This document shows positions 37,653-46,098 of a stretch of 57,417 bases of DNA, one piece after another. The stretch covers positions 1 to 57,417 of the forward strand of contig JAURPG010000070.1 of assembly GCA_030835405.1 (NCBI GenBank). Reading direction: 5' to 3'. Source of the DNA: Gammaproteobacteria bacterium. GTDB lineage: Bacteria; Pseudomonadota; Gammaproteobacteria; Eutrophobiales; Eutrophobiaceae. The notes beneath the pieces were generated by a model. That model was not told the origin of the DNA. It did no database searches and saw nothing but the letters and a program-made list of their open reading frames with translations. The first letter of the stretch is position 1; each line of letters opens with the position of its first letter. The translations under genes were made by a program, and so were the position numbers.

Positions 37653-38717
37653 ATGATAAAACACATCACTATGTGGATTATTATAACGTTGATGGCATTG
37701 TTTTCATTTACAGTAAATGCACAGGAGCCGTTGGCCTGGCAAACCGGCCCTGAATTCAATACCTTTTCCATCGTCGCCATCGATCCCAATACCGGTGAAA
37801 GCGGTGTGGTGGTCACCTCCCGTGTCCCTTGTGTGGGTAATGCCGTGACCTGGGTTCGTCCCGGTGTAGGTGCCGTAGCGACCCAGGGTCGTACCCGGCT
37901 GGAATACGGCGATGACCTTCTGGATTTACTGGAACAGGGAGTCGACCCGCAAACAGCCATGGACCAGGTAGTTGAATCAGACAATGACAGCCAACATCGG
38001 CAGGTGGGCGTAATCGATATGAATGGAGATAGTGCACAATGGACCGGCCAGCAACAATACCGCGCCGTTGAGAGAGGTGACTATGTCGCCATGCGCAGCG
38101 GGAAAAATTACGCCGTGCAAGGTAATGCCCTGTTTTCCACAGACGTAGTTGATACCGTCGCTGACACATTTGAAAACAGCGAAGGACAAAATCGCCACCT
38201 GGCCGACCGCATGATAGAGGCCATCTACGTCGGACAAGTCATTGGCGGTGACTTTAGACATGGAACCAAACAGTCTGCTGCTGTTCTGGTGGCCGATCCC
38301 AGGGATGGCATGAGTTTTCGTCCTGACCAGGTCACAGTAGATATTAGTGTCTGTGAACATCCCCAACCCGTGGCGGAAGTAAGACGGATTTATAACACCG
38401 TCTCTCAAACGTTGGGTTTCAGAGAGCTACGTCAATACAAAGGTAATGACATCCTGCAGTTGAAAGTGATATTACATGCCCTGGGTTACTTTCGGCCAGA
38501 AGATGGCGTATCACTGACAGATCCTGCCATGCTGGCCTATGATGAAGAGGCCATTGACGCAGTAAACCGCTTTCGATTGGATCAGAAACTCAGCATTGCA
38601 CAACCAGGATTTGTAGATGCCAGGGCCATAGACCTGTTATGGAAGGAACTGGAAGTAAATGGTCTAGCTGAACAGGTCAGAGAAGACCTCAAAGATATAG
38701 TCAGGGTAAGAAGGTAA
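37653..38717 (+). CDS. Exported DUF1028-family protein with C-terminal peptidoglycan-binding-like domain
   Basis: A 354-residue protein with a Sec signal peptide ending at NAQ. Residues about 35-235 match DUF1028, an Ntn-hydrolase-like fold: TFSIVAIDPNTGESGVVVTS, PGVGAVATQ and FRHGTKQSAAVLVA. The last 90 residues (LQLKVILHALGYF, DAVNRFRLDQKLSIAQPGFVDARAIDLLW) look like a peptidoglycan-binding-like repeat, a known appendage of this family. The catalytic role is unproven; an amidase-like cleavage is suggested by the fold. AGAAAGG lies just before the ATG. Confidence 0.88.
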   Translation: MIKHITMWIIITLMALFSFTVNAQEPLAWQTGPEFNTFSIVAIDPNTGESGVVVTSRVPCVGNAVTWVRPGVGAVATQGRTRLEYGDDLLDLLEQGVDPQTAMDQVVESDNDSQHRQVGVIDMNGDSAQWTGQQQYRAVERGDYVAMRSGKNYAVQGNALFSTDVVDTVADTFENSEGQNRHLADRMIEAIYVGQVIGGDFRHGTKQSAAVLVADPRDGMSFRPDQVTVDISVCEHPQPVAEVRRIYNTVSQTLGFRELRQYKGNDILQLKVILHALGYFRPEDGVSLTDPAMLAYDEEAIDAVNRFRLDQKLSIAQPGFVDARAIDLLWKELEVNGLAEQVREDLKDIVRVRR

Positions 38718-38735
38718 AATTAACCATAATGTCGT

Positions 38736-38757
38736 GATGCTGGCGCATGCCAGCATC
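38736..38757. repeat. Intergenic hairpin repeat
   Basis: GATGCTGGC-GCAT-GCCAGCATC is a perfect 9-bp stem with a four-base loop, 19 bases after the DUF1028 stop. Together with the next hairpin it may end transcription from both sides. Confidence 0.55.
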
Positions 38758-38800
38758 CAGTTAATTAAATGAGCGCCTTCGGTGCACTATACTTTACTGG

Positions 38801-38820
38801 ATTCCCGCCTTCGCGGGAAT
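38801..38820. repeat. REP-like palindrome ATTCCCGC-N4-GCGGGAAT
   Basis: ATTCCCGC-CTTC-GCGGGAAT is a perfect 8-bp stem followed by GACGAG. The same palindrome occurs at 43762-43781. This form is widespread in intergenic regions of proteobacteria as a REP/miniature repeat. Confidence 0.65.
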
Positions 38821-38877
38821 GACGAGTCTAATGACTCACCACCCTTTACTCCTTACCCCTCACACTTCGCTATCTTG

Positions 38878-39252
38878 TTAATAACCTTTCAAAAAATCCG
38901 CCAGTTGTGGTGGCGTCCAGCCTTCCGGTTTTAATACCTTGCCATCATCACGTTTAATCACCTTGCCAGTATCTGGATCGATCTTGGCCAGGTTGGTCCG
39001 CAGGACTTCCTTCCAGGCCCCTTCTGCATCCGCCCCCATGGAATGCAGGGCGCCGATGGTCACCACCAGTATGTCAATCAAGGCGTCTAGTTGTTCCACC
39101 CGGTCATTGTTTTCAATGGCCTCGTGAAGCTCCTCCACCTCTTCGGCAATTAACTTGCGGTACATGGTGTATTGTTCTTCATTAATCGAATTGCCGGCGG
39201 TCTGGTCACAGGCCTGCATAAATTTTGCCTGGTCGGAAAACGGGTTAGTCAT
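38878..39252 (-). CDS. MazG-like nucleotide pyrophosphohydrolase
   Basis: A 124-residue all-alpha NTP pyrophosphohydrolase-like protein. The metal motif appears as AEEVEELHEA followed by QLDALIDILVVTIGAL (ExxE then ExxD-type spacing, with Q in one place), and the tail KIDPDTGKVIKRDDGKVLKP is typical of the MazG-like family also found in phages. It probably hydrolyses a non-standard or excess nucleoside triphosphate to the monophosphate. The start is ATG 39252, with GGAGGAG directly upstream. Divergent from the Rap1a-like gene. Confidence 0.85.
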   Translation of the reverse strand: MTNPFSDQAKFMQACDQTAGNSINEEQYTMYRKLIAEEVEELHEAIENNDRVEQLDALIDILVVTIGALHSMGADAEGAWKEVLRTNLAKIDPDTGKVIKRDDGKVLKPEGWTPPQLADFLKGY

Positions 39253-39321
39253 CACTCCTCCATTGGTACTTTTAGATAGAAAAGGTTAAATTATCATAAA
39301 TATGTCCTGCGGGGGAAAGAC

Positions 39322-39705
39322 ATGAAAACCAATATATTATTCATGCTATTGATGTTGATTAGCCTCAATACAATCGGACAGTCCAGCCAGGTACACAGTT
39401 TTTACAGTGGTTTTGCCTTGCTCCGGGACTGCGGCAACTATGTAAAGGCAAGAGAGGGTCAGGCCTCGGACGCTGAAATAGATGCTGCCACCATCTGCGC
39501 GGGCTATGTCATGGGGGTAGCAGATGCACATGATGAGTTTTTGACCAAAAGCCGATCACCTATCTGGTGTCCTCCCGTGGACGTTACCGTGGGACAGATA
39601 ATCAATCCCATTCATCGATATATCATAGCTAACCCGGAGCAGGTACACCTGTCCGCGTCAAACATCATTCATCTGGCCTTACAGGAGACTTATCCCTGTA
39701 ATTAA
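39322..39705 (+). CDS. Exported Rap1a/Tai-like protein
   Basis: A 127-residue protein with a signal peptide (LFMLLMLISLNTIGQ). The mature part has the Rap1a/Tai immunity-protein pattern: F-x-x-L-L-R-D-C, then CAGYVMGVADAH, a WCPP followed by VTVGQI, YIIANPEQVHLSAS and a terminal YPCN, with four cysteines spaced for two disulfides. Rap1a proteins neutralise type VI amidase effectors in the periplasm, but many such domains occur without an effector, as here. GGGGGAAAG precedes the ATG. It is 12 bases before the FMN oxidase gene, so the two are probably cotranscribed. Confidence 0.75.
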   Translation: MKTNILFMLLMLISLNTIGQSSQVHSFYSGFALLRDCGNYVKAREGQASDAEIDAATICAGYVMGVADAHDEFLTKSRSPIWCPPVDVTVGQIINPIHRYIIANPEQVHLSASNIIHLALQETYPCN

Positions 39706-39717
39706 CTGGAGAATATT

Positions 39718-40920
39718 ATGAACAAATCATTTGACCCGACCAACCGACGCGCCTTCCTACGTTACCTGGCCACAAGTCCTGCCATACTGGGAGCCAGTCG
39801 TCTCTGGGGACAACCAGCCATTGATATCTTCGATCCCTATGCGCCCCAATTGATCACCAGGGCCCAGGATGCCATTAACGTTTTTGATCTTCATGAGGCT
39901 GCAAAACAGAAATACCTGCCAGGGCACTACACTTACATGTCCATGGGTACCGATGGCGGTGGGACTCTACGCGCTAACCGTGAAGGCTTCAAGAAATACC
40001 AGTTACGACCGCGACGCCTTATCAATAGCCGGACGCTGGATACCTCTATCGAATTATTTGGTCAACGCTACCCTACCCCGATCATGATCGCCCCCTGCGG
40101 CCATCAGAAGGCCTTCCATTCCGAAGGGGAAATTCCGGTAGCTCGTGCCGCCAGGACCCGTGATACCGAGATGGTCCTTTCCTCAGTGACCTCACTGGCA
40201 GTAGAAGACGTCATTGACGCCCGGGGCAAACCCGTCTGGTATCAATTGTATGTGGATGAAAAATGGGAGACCACGCGGGGGATAGTCAAACGGGTTGAAG
40301 CTGCTGGCTGCCCGGTGATGGCCATTACCGTTGACCTGCCTATCAGTAACCGTGAGGCAGACATGCGCCACCGACGTGCCGATAATCCAAACTGCCAGGG
40401 TTGTCACGCACCCAATGCCGGTGTCATTCCACTCAAACCCATGTATAGAGGACTGGAACGGACCTTTTCAGACCGTTCTTTTCTGGACTGGGAGTATGTG
40501 GATCGCATACGCGACATTACCGATATGAAAGTTGTTATTAAGGGTATCGTCACTTCGGAAGACGCCGAACTTGCCATTGAACATGGTATTGATGGCGTGA
40601 TTGTATCCAATCATGGTGGGCGTGCCGAGGACAGCGGCCGCAGTACCATTGAATCACTTGCAGAAGTGGTAGATGCCATTAACGGTCGTATTCCTGTAAT
40701 TGTAGATAGCGGATTTCGGCGCGGTACAGACATCTTCAAAGCCCTGGCACTGGGTGCCGATGCCATAGCAATCGGCAGGCCTTACCTTTGGGGCCTGGGG
40801 AGTTTTGGCCAGGAAGGTGTAGAGACCGTTTTGGACATACTAAAGCGTGAACTGGAAATCGTCATGAAGCAGTCCGGCACCCTGAATATTGCCGAAATTA
40901 ACAGTAACTATATTATTTAA
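39718..40920 (+). CDS. Tat-exported FMN-dependent alpha-hydroxy-acid oxidase
   Basis: A 400-residue protein of the LldD/glycolate oxidase family with a Tat-like signal (NRRAFLRYLATSPAILGA). FMN-barrel motifs are present: PIMIAPCGHQKAFHSEGE, SSVTSLAVEDV, YQLYVDEKW, VVIKGIVTSEDAELA and VSNHGGRAEDSGRSTIE, which holds the catalytic His. In typical members the last motif is SNHGGRQLD; here Ala-Glu replaces Gln-Leu, which may alter the substrate. IVDSGFRRGTDIFKALALGA binds the FMN phosphate. Cysteines in NPNCQGCHAPN form a CxxCH-like motif, unusual for this family. GGAGAATATT precedes the ATG. Confidence 0.92.
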   Translation: MNKSFDPTNRRAFLRYLATSPAILGASRLWGQPAIDIFDPYAPQLITRAQDAINVFDLHEAAKQKYLPGHYTYMSMGTDGGGTLRANREGFKKYQLRPRRLINSRTLDTSIELFGQRYPTPIMIAPCGHQKAFHSEGEIPVARAARTRDTEMVLSSVTSLAVEDVIDARGKPVWYQLYVDEKWETTRGIVKRVEAAGCPVMAITVDLPISNREADMRHRRADNPNCQGCHAPNAGVIPLKPMYRGLERTFSDRSFLDWEYVDRIRDITDMKVVIKGIVTSEDAELAIEHGIDGVIVSNHGGRAEDSGRSTIESLAEVVDAINGRIPVIVDSGFRRGTDIFKALALGADAIAIGRPYLWGLGSFGQEGVETVLDILKRELEIVMKQSGTLNIAEINSNYII

Positions 40921-40943
40921 TCCAAAGTAATTATTAATCATTA

Positions 40944-41360
40944 ATGATCTGTCCTGAAAATAATATAATGGATGAAGAAAAGACTACATTTATCAGAACA
41001 ACCCTGAACAACTCACTTGAAAACCTCAAACAGATCGGAATACCCATTAACGCCTTATCAAAAATCAAGCTTGTCATTTCTAACAACAAAATCAATTACG
41101 ATATTGGAAGTTTAAAAGAAGAAATACTAGTCTATGCCATCAACTACTATTCAGATATTGCTAATGATGATAACGCCATGGAAACCAGACTGGAAATACT
41201 CATCCGCGATGCAAAGATGGTGGCACTTTGTCTTGCTTACCTCCCGCATTTTGATAAGGGAACAAATGAACAACGGATATATGCAACTGAGTGGCGTCGA
41301 ATGGAAAGGGAGATTACACTTCAGGCATTAAACGAAATGCAAGCTTCTTACTATGGTTAA
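40944..41360 (+). CDS. Small helical protein of unknown function
   Basis: A 138-residue soluble protein, mainly alpha-helical, with no signal peptide and no family that I recognise. ATG 40968 (MDEEKTTF) is an alternative start. Its end overlaps the start of the next lipoprotein gene by eight bases, so the two are probably translated together. It lies between the FMN oxidase and an amidohydrolase. Confidence 0.6.
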   Translation: MICPENNIMDEEKTTFIRTTLNNSLENLKQIGIPINALSKIKLVISNNKINYDIGSLKEEILVYAINYYSDIANDDNAMETRLEILIRDAKMVALCLAYLPHFDKGTNEQRIYATEWRRMEREITLQALNEMQASYYG

Positions 41361-41775
41361 TAAATATAATACAAAATATCTTCAAGCATTATTGATCTAC
41401 CTGATGGCTGGAATACTCTATGGCTGTAGCCAGGGAGATGACCCGGAAGAGATCCATATTATGGCAAAAAACACCTCCAACGCCATGAACAGCAACCTGC
41501 CGGACATGGTGAACCAGGACATGCTATTACTGGAAACTGATTACGAGGATATGGTGTTTTCTTATTATGTGTCCGTCCTGAATTATTCATTAGATAGTGT
41601 AGATATTGGTGCCTTCGTGGAATATATGCGACCGAATCTCGTAGAAAACGTATGCACACTTGACCGCCACCAGAATTTTATCAACAAGGATATCAGTATC
41701 CGCTATGTCTATTCAGATAAGAACCAGGTGGAATTTACCGAAATCATCGTCCAGCCGGCAGATTGCAGAAAATAA
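41353..41775 (+). CDS. Small lipoprotein of unknown function
   Basis: A 140-residue protein with a lipoprotein signal peptide (YLQALLIYLMAGILYGC; Cys 25). The mature part is acidic with two further cysteines (NVCTLDRH and PADCRK), which could pair. No known family is evident. It overlaps the upstream helical protein gene and precedes a broken amidohydrolase by 40 bases. Confidence 0.65.
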   Translation: MVNKYNTKYLQALLIYLMAGILYGCSQGDDPEEIHIMAKNTSNAMNSNLPDMVNQDMLLLETDYEDMVFSYYVSVLNYSLDSVDIGAFVEYMRPNLVENVCTLDRHQNFINKDISIRYVYSDKNQVEFTEIIVQPADCRK

Positions 41776-41815
41776 TCAGGTATAAACACACTGACCCTAC
41801 CTTGAGACCCACCAA

Positions 41816-43666
41816 ATGAAAAATATCCAATACCAGTCGCTGTTCATCCTGATACTTTCTATTCTCGTAAGCTTCAGCAATCAGGTTCAAGCCGAACCAG
41901 TTGGTCAATCACCTGAAACTACAAATCGTGTCATTGTCAGGGGTGGCACCATAGTGGATGTGCGTACTGGAAGCCTTCAATCAAATGCAACCATCGTCAT
42001 GGAAAATGATCGTATTGTAGACGTTTCCGGTGCAGAGTACTTGCCCGAGGCAAACGAAACAGTGATCGATGCCACCGGCCAGTATATCCTCCCCGGCCTG
42101 ATCGATGCCCATGTTCACTATGAAGACTTTGCGCCCGAACTGTTTCTAAACCATGGCCTAACCACCGTGCTGGACCTGGGAAATGATTACGCATGGATAA
42201 AGGCCACTTCCGAGGCAATTGAAGAGGGCTGGATTCCGGGCCCTCGTTTGTATTACTCCACACCACATTTCGATGCCTCTCCCCCCGATGGCAGTCCATT
42301 GCTGGCACAACGTGGTCATAAACACTATGTGGATACAGTAGCCGAGGCCTGGGAAGCCATGACGGAATATCTTGCCCAGGGTATCTCGGCAGTCAAGATA
42401 TATGAAAAACTCGGCCCTGATGTCCTGTCCACGATTACCCGAATGGCTGACCGTGCCAACATTCCTGTGATCGGTCATTATCTGGACGCACAAACGACTA
42501 TCGCCACGAGTGGCACCGGCATAGAACACCTATATGCCATTGTTCGAAGTGCCCAGGATGAAGAAACTGCCCAAATCATTCGTGAACTAAATGAGCAGCG
42601 TCCCGGCAGTCTGGGAATTGGAATCGTTGCTTCGGTAGACTGGGACATGGTGCCCAGCGTAATCGATGAATTGATAGAACATAATATCTACCTAAATCCC
42701 ACTCTGATGATTTACCGCTCAGTCCCGTATTTTAAAAATAAGGGTTTTCAATATGAAGATTTCGAACTCCTGTTCAATGACTGGCGGCTCCGTTACATAC
42801 CATTACAATTTCGATTACATATACTTAAGGAATACCAGGAGCAAGGGGTCTAGCACTGGAATGATTTGAATGATGAAGAACAGCAATGGGCCATACGCCA
42901 GTTCGAAAATGCCCAACGGCTCACCCGAATGTACGCGGAGCGTGGTGGCAAGATTTATGCCGGCCCGGATTGTGCCGCTGCCTGCACCTTCGGTCTCGGT
43001 CTGCACCAGGAAATGGAATTATTTGTAGATAGCGGTCTTACCACGTTACAGGCATTACAATCAGCCACTATCATCTCAGCCGAAGTAATGCGCATGGAAG
43101 ATAAAATCGGGACCATAGAGGAAGGTCGCTATGCAGACCTTGTGGTCGTCAATGGGAACCCGCTGGACAATATTCGAAATACACGCAATATTTCACTGGT
43201 TATTTCCAGGGGGAAAGTCCTGGACGGTGAGTACCATCCGGAATTCAATAACCCGTATCCCAAACCGGAACCGGAAACCAGTGGTCATTTTTTCCCGTCA
43301 CCCAGGATCACCTGGATTTCACCGGAGGCATTGACCACGGAAACTGATCCGGCAAGGATCACCGTCCGCGGTAGTAGTTTTATCCCTTATTGATTGATCA
43401 ATTTCGGTGGGCACAATCTTAAGACTGATTATTACGGTCCCACGCATGTGGAGGCCGACATTCCTCCTGATTTATTACAACGGGGAACACACGAAGTCAC
43501 GATTCAGAACCCGGACTTTGCCTTTGGCACAACCGATGATGCAGAGGCAGAAGATCTGTTTCACCTGGGGGTACGCCCAAGAATTTCAAATGCCTTTCTG
43601 ATTATCGTCAAACCGCCCGGTGCCCCCATCTCGACGCATCCGAATGAAGAAGCACACCTGGAATAA
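41816..43666 (+). pseudogene. Exported amidohydrolase with IPT-like tail, two in-frame stops
   Basis: A single frame of about 617 codons, with TAG at 42851-42853 and TGA at 43391-43393. The first part has a signal peptide (FILILSILVSFSNQVQA) and an amidohydrolase core: ATGQYILPGLIDAHVHYED (H-x-H), AVKIYEKLG with the usual Lys, and VIGHYLDAQ. After TAG the core ends normally: AGPDCAAACTFGLGLHQEME, LTTLQALQSATI and EGRYADLVVVNGNPL. A C-terminal extension (ITVRGSSFIPY-stop-LINFGGHNL) resembles an IPT/TIG immunoglobulin-like domain and is cut by the TGA. The first stop removes the last metal-site strand, so the product should be dead. Neighbours are other exported hydrolases. Confidence 0.85.
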
Positions 43667-43688
43667 TCATCATTTAGAGCCTGATTGC

Positions 43689-43781
43689 CATTCCGCGACT
43701 ACACTATCCATCATTCCCGCGGCTACTCAACCCGTCATTCCACCAACTACACTATCCGTCATTCCCGCGAAAGCGGGAATC
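43689..43781. repeat. Imperfect tandem repeats ending in a REP-like palindrome
   Basis: Three imperfect units of 23, 24 and 25 bases, each beginning CATTCC and most ending ACTATCC-A/G-T (43689-43711, 43712-43735, 43736-43760), run into ATTCCCGC-GAAA-GCGGGAAT (43762-43781), the same palindrome as at 38801. The pattern looks like diverged copies of one arm of a REP element. A further single copy (ATCCGTCATTCCGTGGG) lies near 44785. Confidence 0.6.
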
Positions 43782-43884
43782 TAGTAAATATAATGACCGC
43801 GCTTCGCGCGGACCTCAATAATTCCATCCTCGGCAATCGTTACTGGTATTGAGCTACCTGCTACATCCATGCAGTCGTACCTTA

Positions 43885-44154
43885 TTAAAAATTAAATTCA
43901 GATTCTGTTTCCCCAGGCCCGAGATCAGACTGGCGGGCACACTCTATGGCCCTGACCAACTCGGCATGTTCAACTGCACCTTCACCCGAATGCAGGTAAA
44001 GGTCTGCCTTATGTAAAACGTCTTCATAAAACTTCATACGATAATTTAAATTCAGCAGGGCCTTGGCAATATAATATATATCTTCCCCCTGCTCTCTTAA
44101 TAATGCCGCATGCTCAAGTGCGGCGTTTAATTGTTGTTCAGTAGGTTTTCCCAT
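43885..44154 (-). CDS. Conserved-looking small protein of unknown function
   Basis: An 89-residue soluble protein, helical throughout (EQQLNAALEHAALLREQGED, IYYIAKALLNLNYRMKFYED), without signal or membrane segments. The composition and helix pattern resemble small conserved gammaproteobacterial proteins, but I cannot name it. It lies downstream of trxC on the same strand, 39 bases apart, so it may be cotranscribed with it. Confidence 0.65.
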   Translation of the reverse strand: MGKPTEQQLNAALEHAALLREQGEDIYYIAKALLNLNYRMKFYEDVLHKADLYLHSGEGAVEHAELVRAIECARQSDLGPGETESEFNF

Positions 44155-44193
44155 TTTGATGTCCCCAATAATTGCTGTCTCTAAGTATAATTC

Positions 44194-44634
44194 TTAATTA
44201 TAAATCGTGCCTTTCGACCAGCTGATAATATCTGCTGTACTCATCGCGCCAGATTGTCGGGCCACTTCCTTTCCATCTTTAAATAACATCAGCGTCGGGA
44301 TACTGCGGATACCATAACGGGCCCCCAATACCTGTTCGGCTTCGGTATCTACCTTCACCAGCCTGACATACGGTTCCAGTTGCGATGCTGCCTGGGCAAA
44401 CTGGGGTGTCATCATTTTGCAGGGACCACACCACTCGGCCCAGAAATCCACCAGTATGGGAATATCATTTCTGGCAATATGTTTCTCAAAACTGGCTGAA
44501 TCCGTTGCTATAGGCTGCCCGGTGAAGACAGGTTCATGACAATTTCCGCATTTCGGAGCCGAGTCCATTCGCTGGGCGGGGATACGGTTGACCGCGTTAC
44601 AATGGGGACAAACAATGTGCAGGGAATCATTCAT
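44194..44634 (-). CDS. trxC: Thioredoxin 2
   Basis: A 146-residue cytoplasmic thioredoxin of the TrxC type. The N-terminal zinc-binding extension has two Cys pairs (CPHC and CGNC), and the thioredoxin domain holds the active-site WCGPC, the cis-proline IPTLMLF and the DFWAEWC strand. It reduces protein disulfides and is commonly induced by oxidative stress. The start is set at ATG 44634, matching family length; a TTG seven codons upstream is less likely. Followed by a small unknown gene on the same strand. Confidence 0.93.
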   Translation of the reverse strand: MNDSLHIVCPHCNAVNRIPAQRMDSAPKCGNCHEPVFTGQPIATDSASFEKHIARNDIPILVDFWAEWCGPCKMMTPQFAQAASQLEPYVRLVKVDTEAEQVLGARYGIRSIPTLMLFKDGKEVARQSGAMSTADIISWSKGTIYN

Positions 44635-44825
44635 AGAAGATATAAATGGGGGCAAACCACAAATATTTCAAGCAACAAGGAATGGACATGCCCTTCGGGC
44701 ATAATTTAAATTATCTGCATTCTGGACATATGTGCAGCCAATCCTTACAAAGGCTAGGGCACTACCGGAATGACGGCGTATGTTTATCCGTCATTCCGTG
44801 GGCCAGTATTGTGTAAAAATGTTTG

Positions 44826-45884
44826 TTAGATTCTAAGCAGTTTGACCAAATTGCCACCGACAATCATTTCTTTTTCTTCATTAGTCAGAAAATCCGCATT
44901 AAGGATCAAGTCCAGGGTATCCGGCCAGTCAAAGGGTATGTCAGTGCCGTAGACAATCTGGCTGGCACCCATCTCTGCCACCAGGTGGCGTAGGCCTTCA
45001 TCTGAAAATACCATAGAATCGGCCAGGATATTAGTCCTTAAATATTCACTTGGCATCTTCTCTGAACAGACTGTGTTGGAACCACTTTGTCTTTGGCAAG
45101 TGACTTCTGTGCGGCCCAGATAGGAGGGTAAATATCCACCGCCGTGTGCGCGACAGACTTTGATTCCAGGAAAGCGATCGAATGTGCCATCAAAGATCAG
45201 CCGGGTAAGAAACTCAGTGGTTTCCAATGGGTTACCAATGAGGCCACCCAGGTTGCCCCGTTGAAGCACACCACTGGTATCGATATACCTGGCATTATCC
45301 GGATGCATAAAGATAGGCGCATCCAGTTCTTCCACCTTGGCCCAGAAGGGATCAAACCGTGTAGTGGATGGAGGTTCACCCATGACGTGTCCACCGATTG
45401 ATGCGCCTCGCAAACCGAGTTCATTTACTGCATATTCCAGCTACTGTACCGCCAGTTCCGGATGTTGAATGGAAACTGAACTCAAACCTATAAACCGGTC
45501 CGGGTGTTTGGCACACCACTCTGCAATCCCCTGGTCTTGAACCCGGGTGATTTGAGCGGCAAGGGCCTCATCAGCCTCATACCACCAATAGCGATTGACA
45601 CTCATGGCCTGCATATCAATTCCACGCTCATCAAGCCAGTCTATCCACTCAGGACCAAAGATCCGGTTATCACTTTCCCTGCGTTCAAGTGATGTACCTC
45701 TTACAACATCATCCGTAGCACGAAATCCGCAATGGGCATGTATATCAACCACTTTAACGCGTTTCCCACCAATATAAATCTCGCGTCGCGCGCTCTGAGC
45801 CAATGATGATGGTATTTGCGTCATAGTCAGTGAACCAGCGCTGATGTATGCCATATTTTTTAAAAAAGCTCTACGGTTTTGCAT
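44826..45884 (-). pseudogene. Exported ACMSD-like amidohydrolase (family 2) with in-frame TAG
   Basis: A frame of 353 codons broken by TAG at 45441-45443. The N-terminus has a Tat-like signal (NRRAFLKNMAYISAGSLTM), then VVDIHAHCG (metal H-x-H) and MSVNRYWWYEADEALAAQ. After the stop the protein continues LEYAVNELGLRGASIGGHV, IFMHPDNARY, RAHGGGYLPSYLGR and IVYGTDIPFDWPDTLD, the later metal ligands. Relatives usually read Gln-Leu at the break (AVQQLE), so CAG-to-TAG is likely. The family includes decarboxylases and hydrolases of aromatic or lactone compounds. The stop leaves only the first half; inactive as written. Confidence 0.88.
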
Positions 45885-45982
45885 GTGTAATTCTCATTTA
45901 TAAATAATTTCTCATTATTCCACCATAATATCAGGTATCTCGTTAAAAAATGTAAGCCATTAGACCACACGATGGTCAGGGA

Positions 45983-46032
45983 ACAGGTTTCTTATACCGT
46001 AAGAAATTACCTATTAAAGCCTGGAAACCTGT
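45983..46032 (+). promoter_or_regulatory. Competing stem-loops in leader of exported hydrolase gene
   Basis: ACAGGTTTC (45983-45991) pairs perfectly with GAAACCTGT (46024-46032). Part of the same arm, TTTCTTA (45988-45994), instead pairs with TAAGAAA (46000-46006) around a five-base loop. The two stems exclude each other and lie 67 bases before the hydrolase ATG, as in an attenuator or a structured operator. No T run follows. Confidence 0.35.
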
Positions 46033-46098
46033 GAGTTATAACTTGTCACTGTGTTTTTAGCTCCCCTATAATAAACTGGATAAACTTAGGAAGTGATC

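Noticed and set aside
43689-43781. CRISPR array
   Set aside because: Units are contiguous and imperfect, without unique spacers of constant length, and no cas genes are present.
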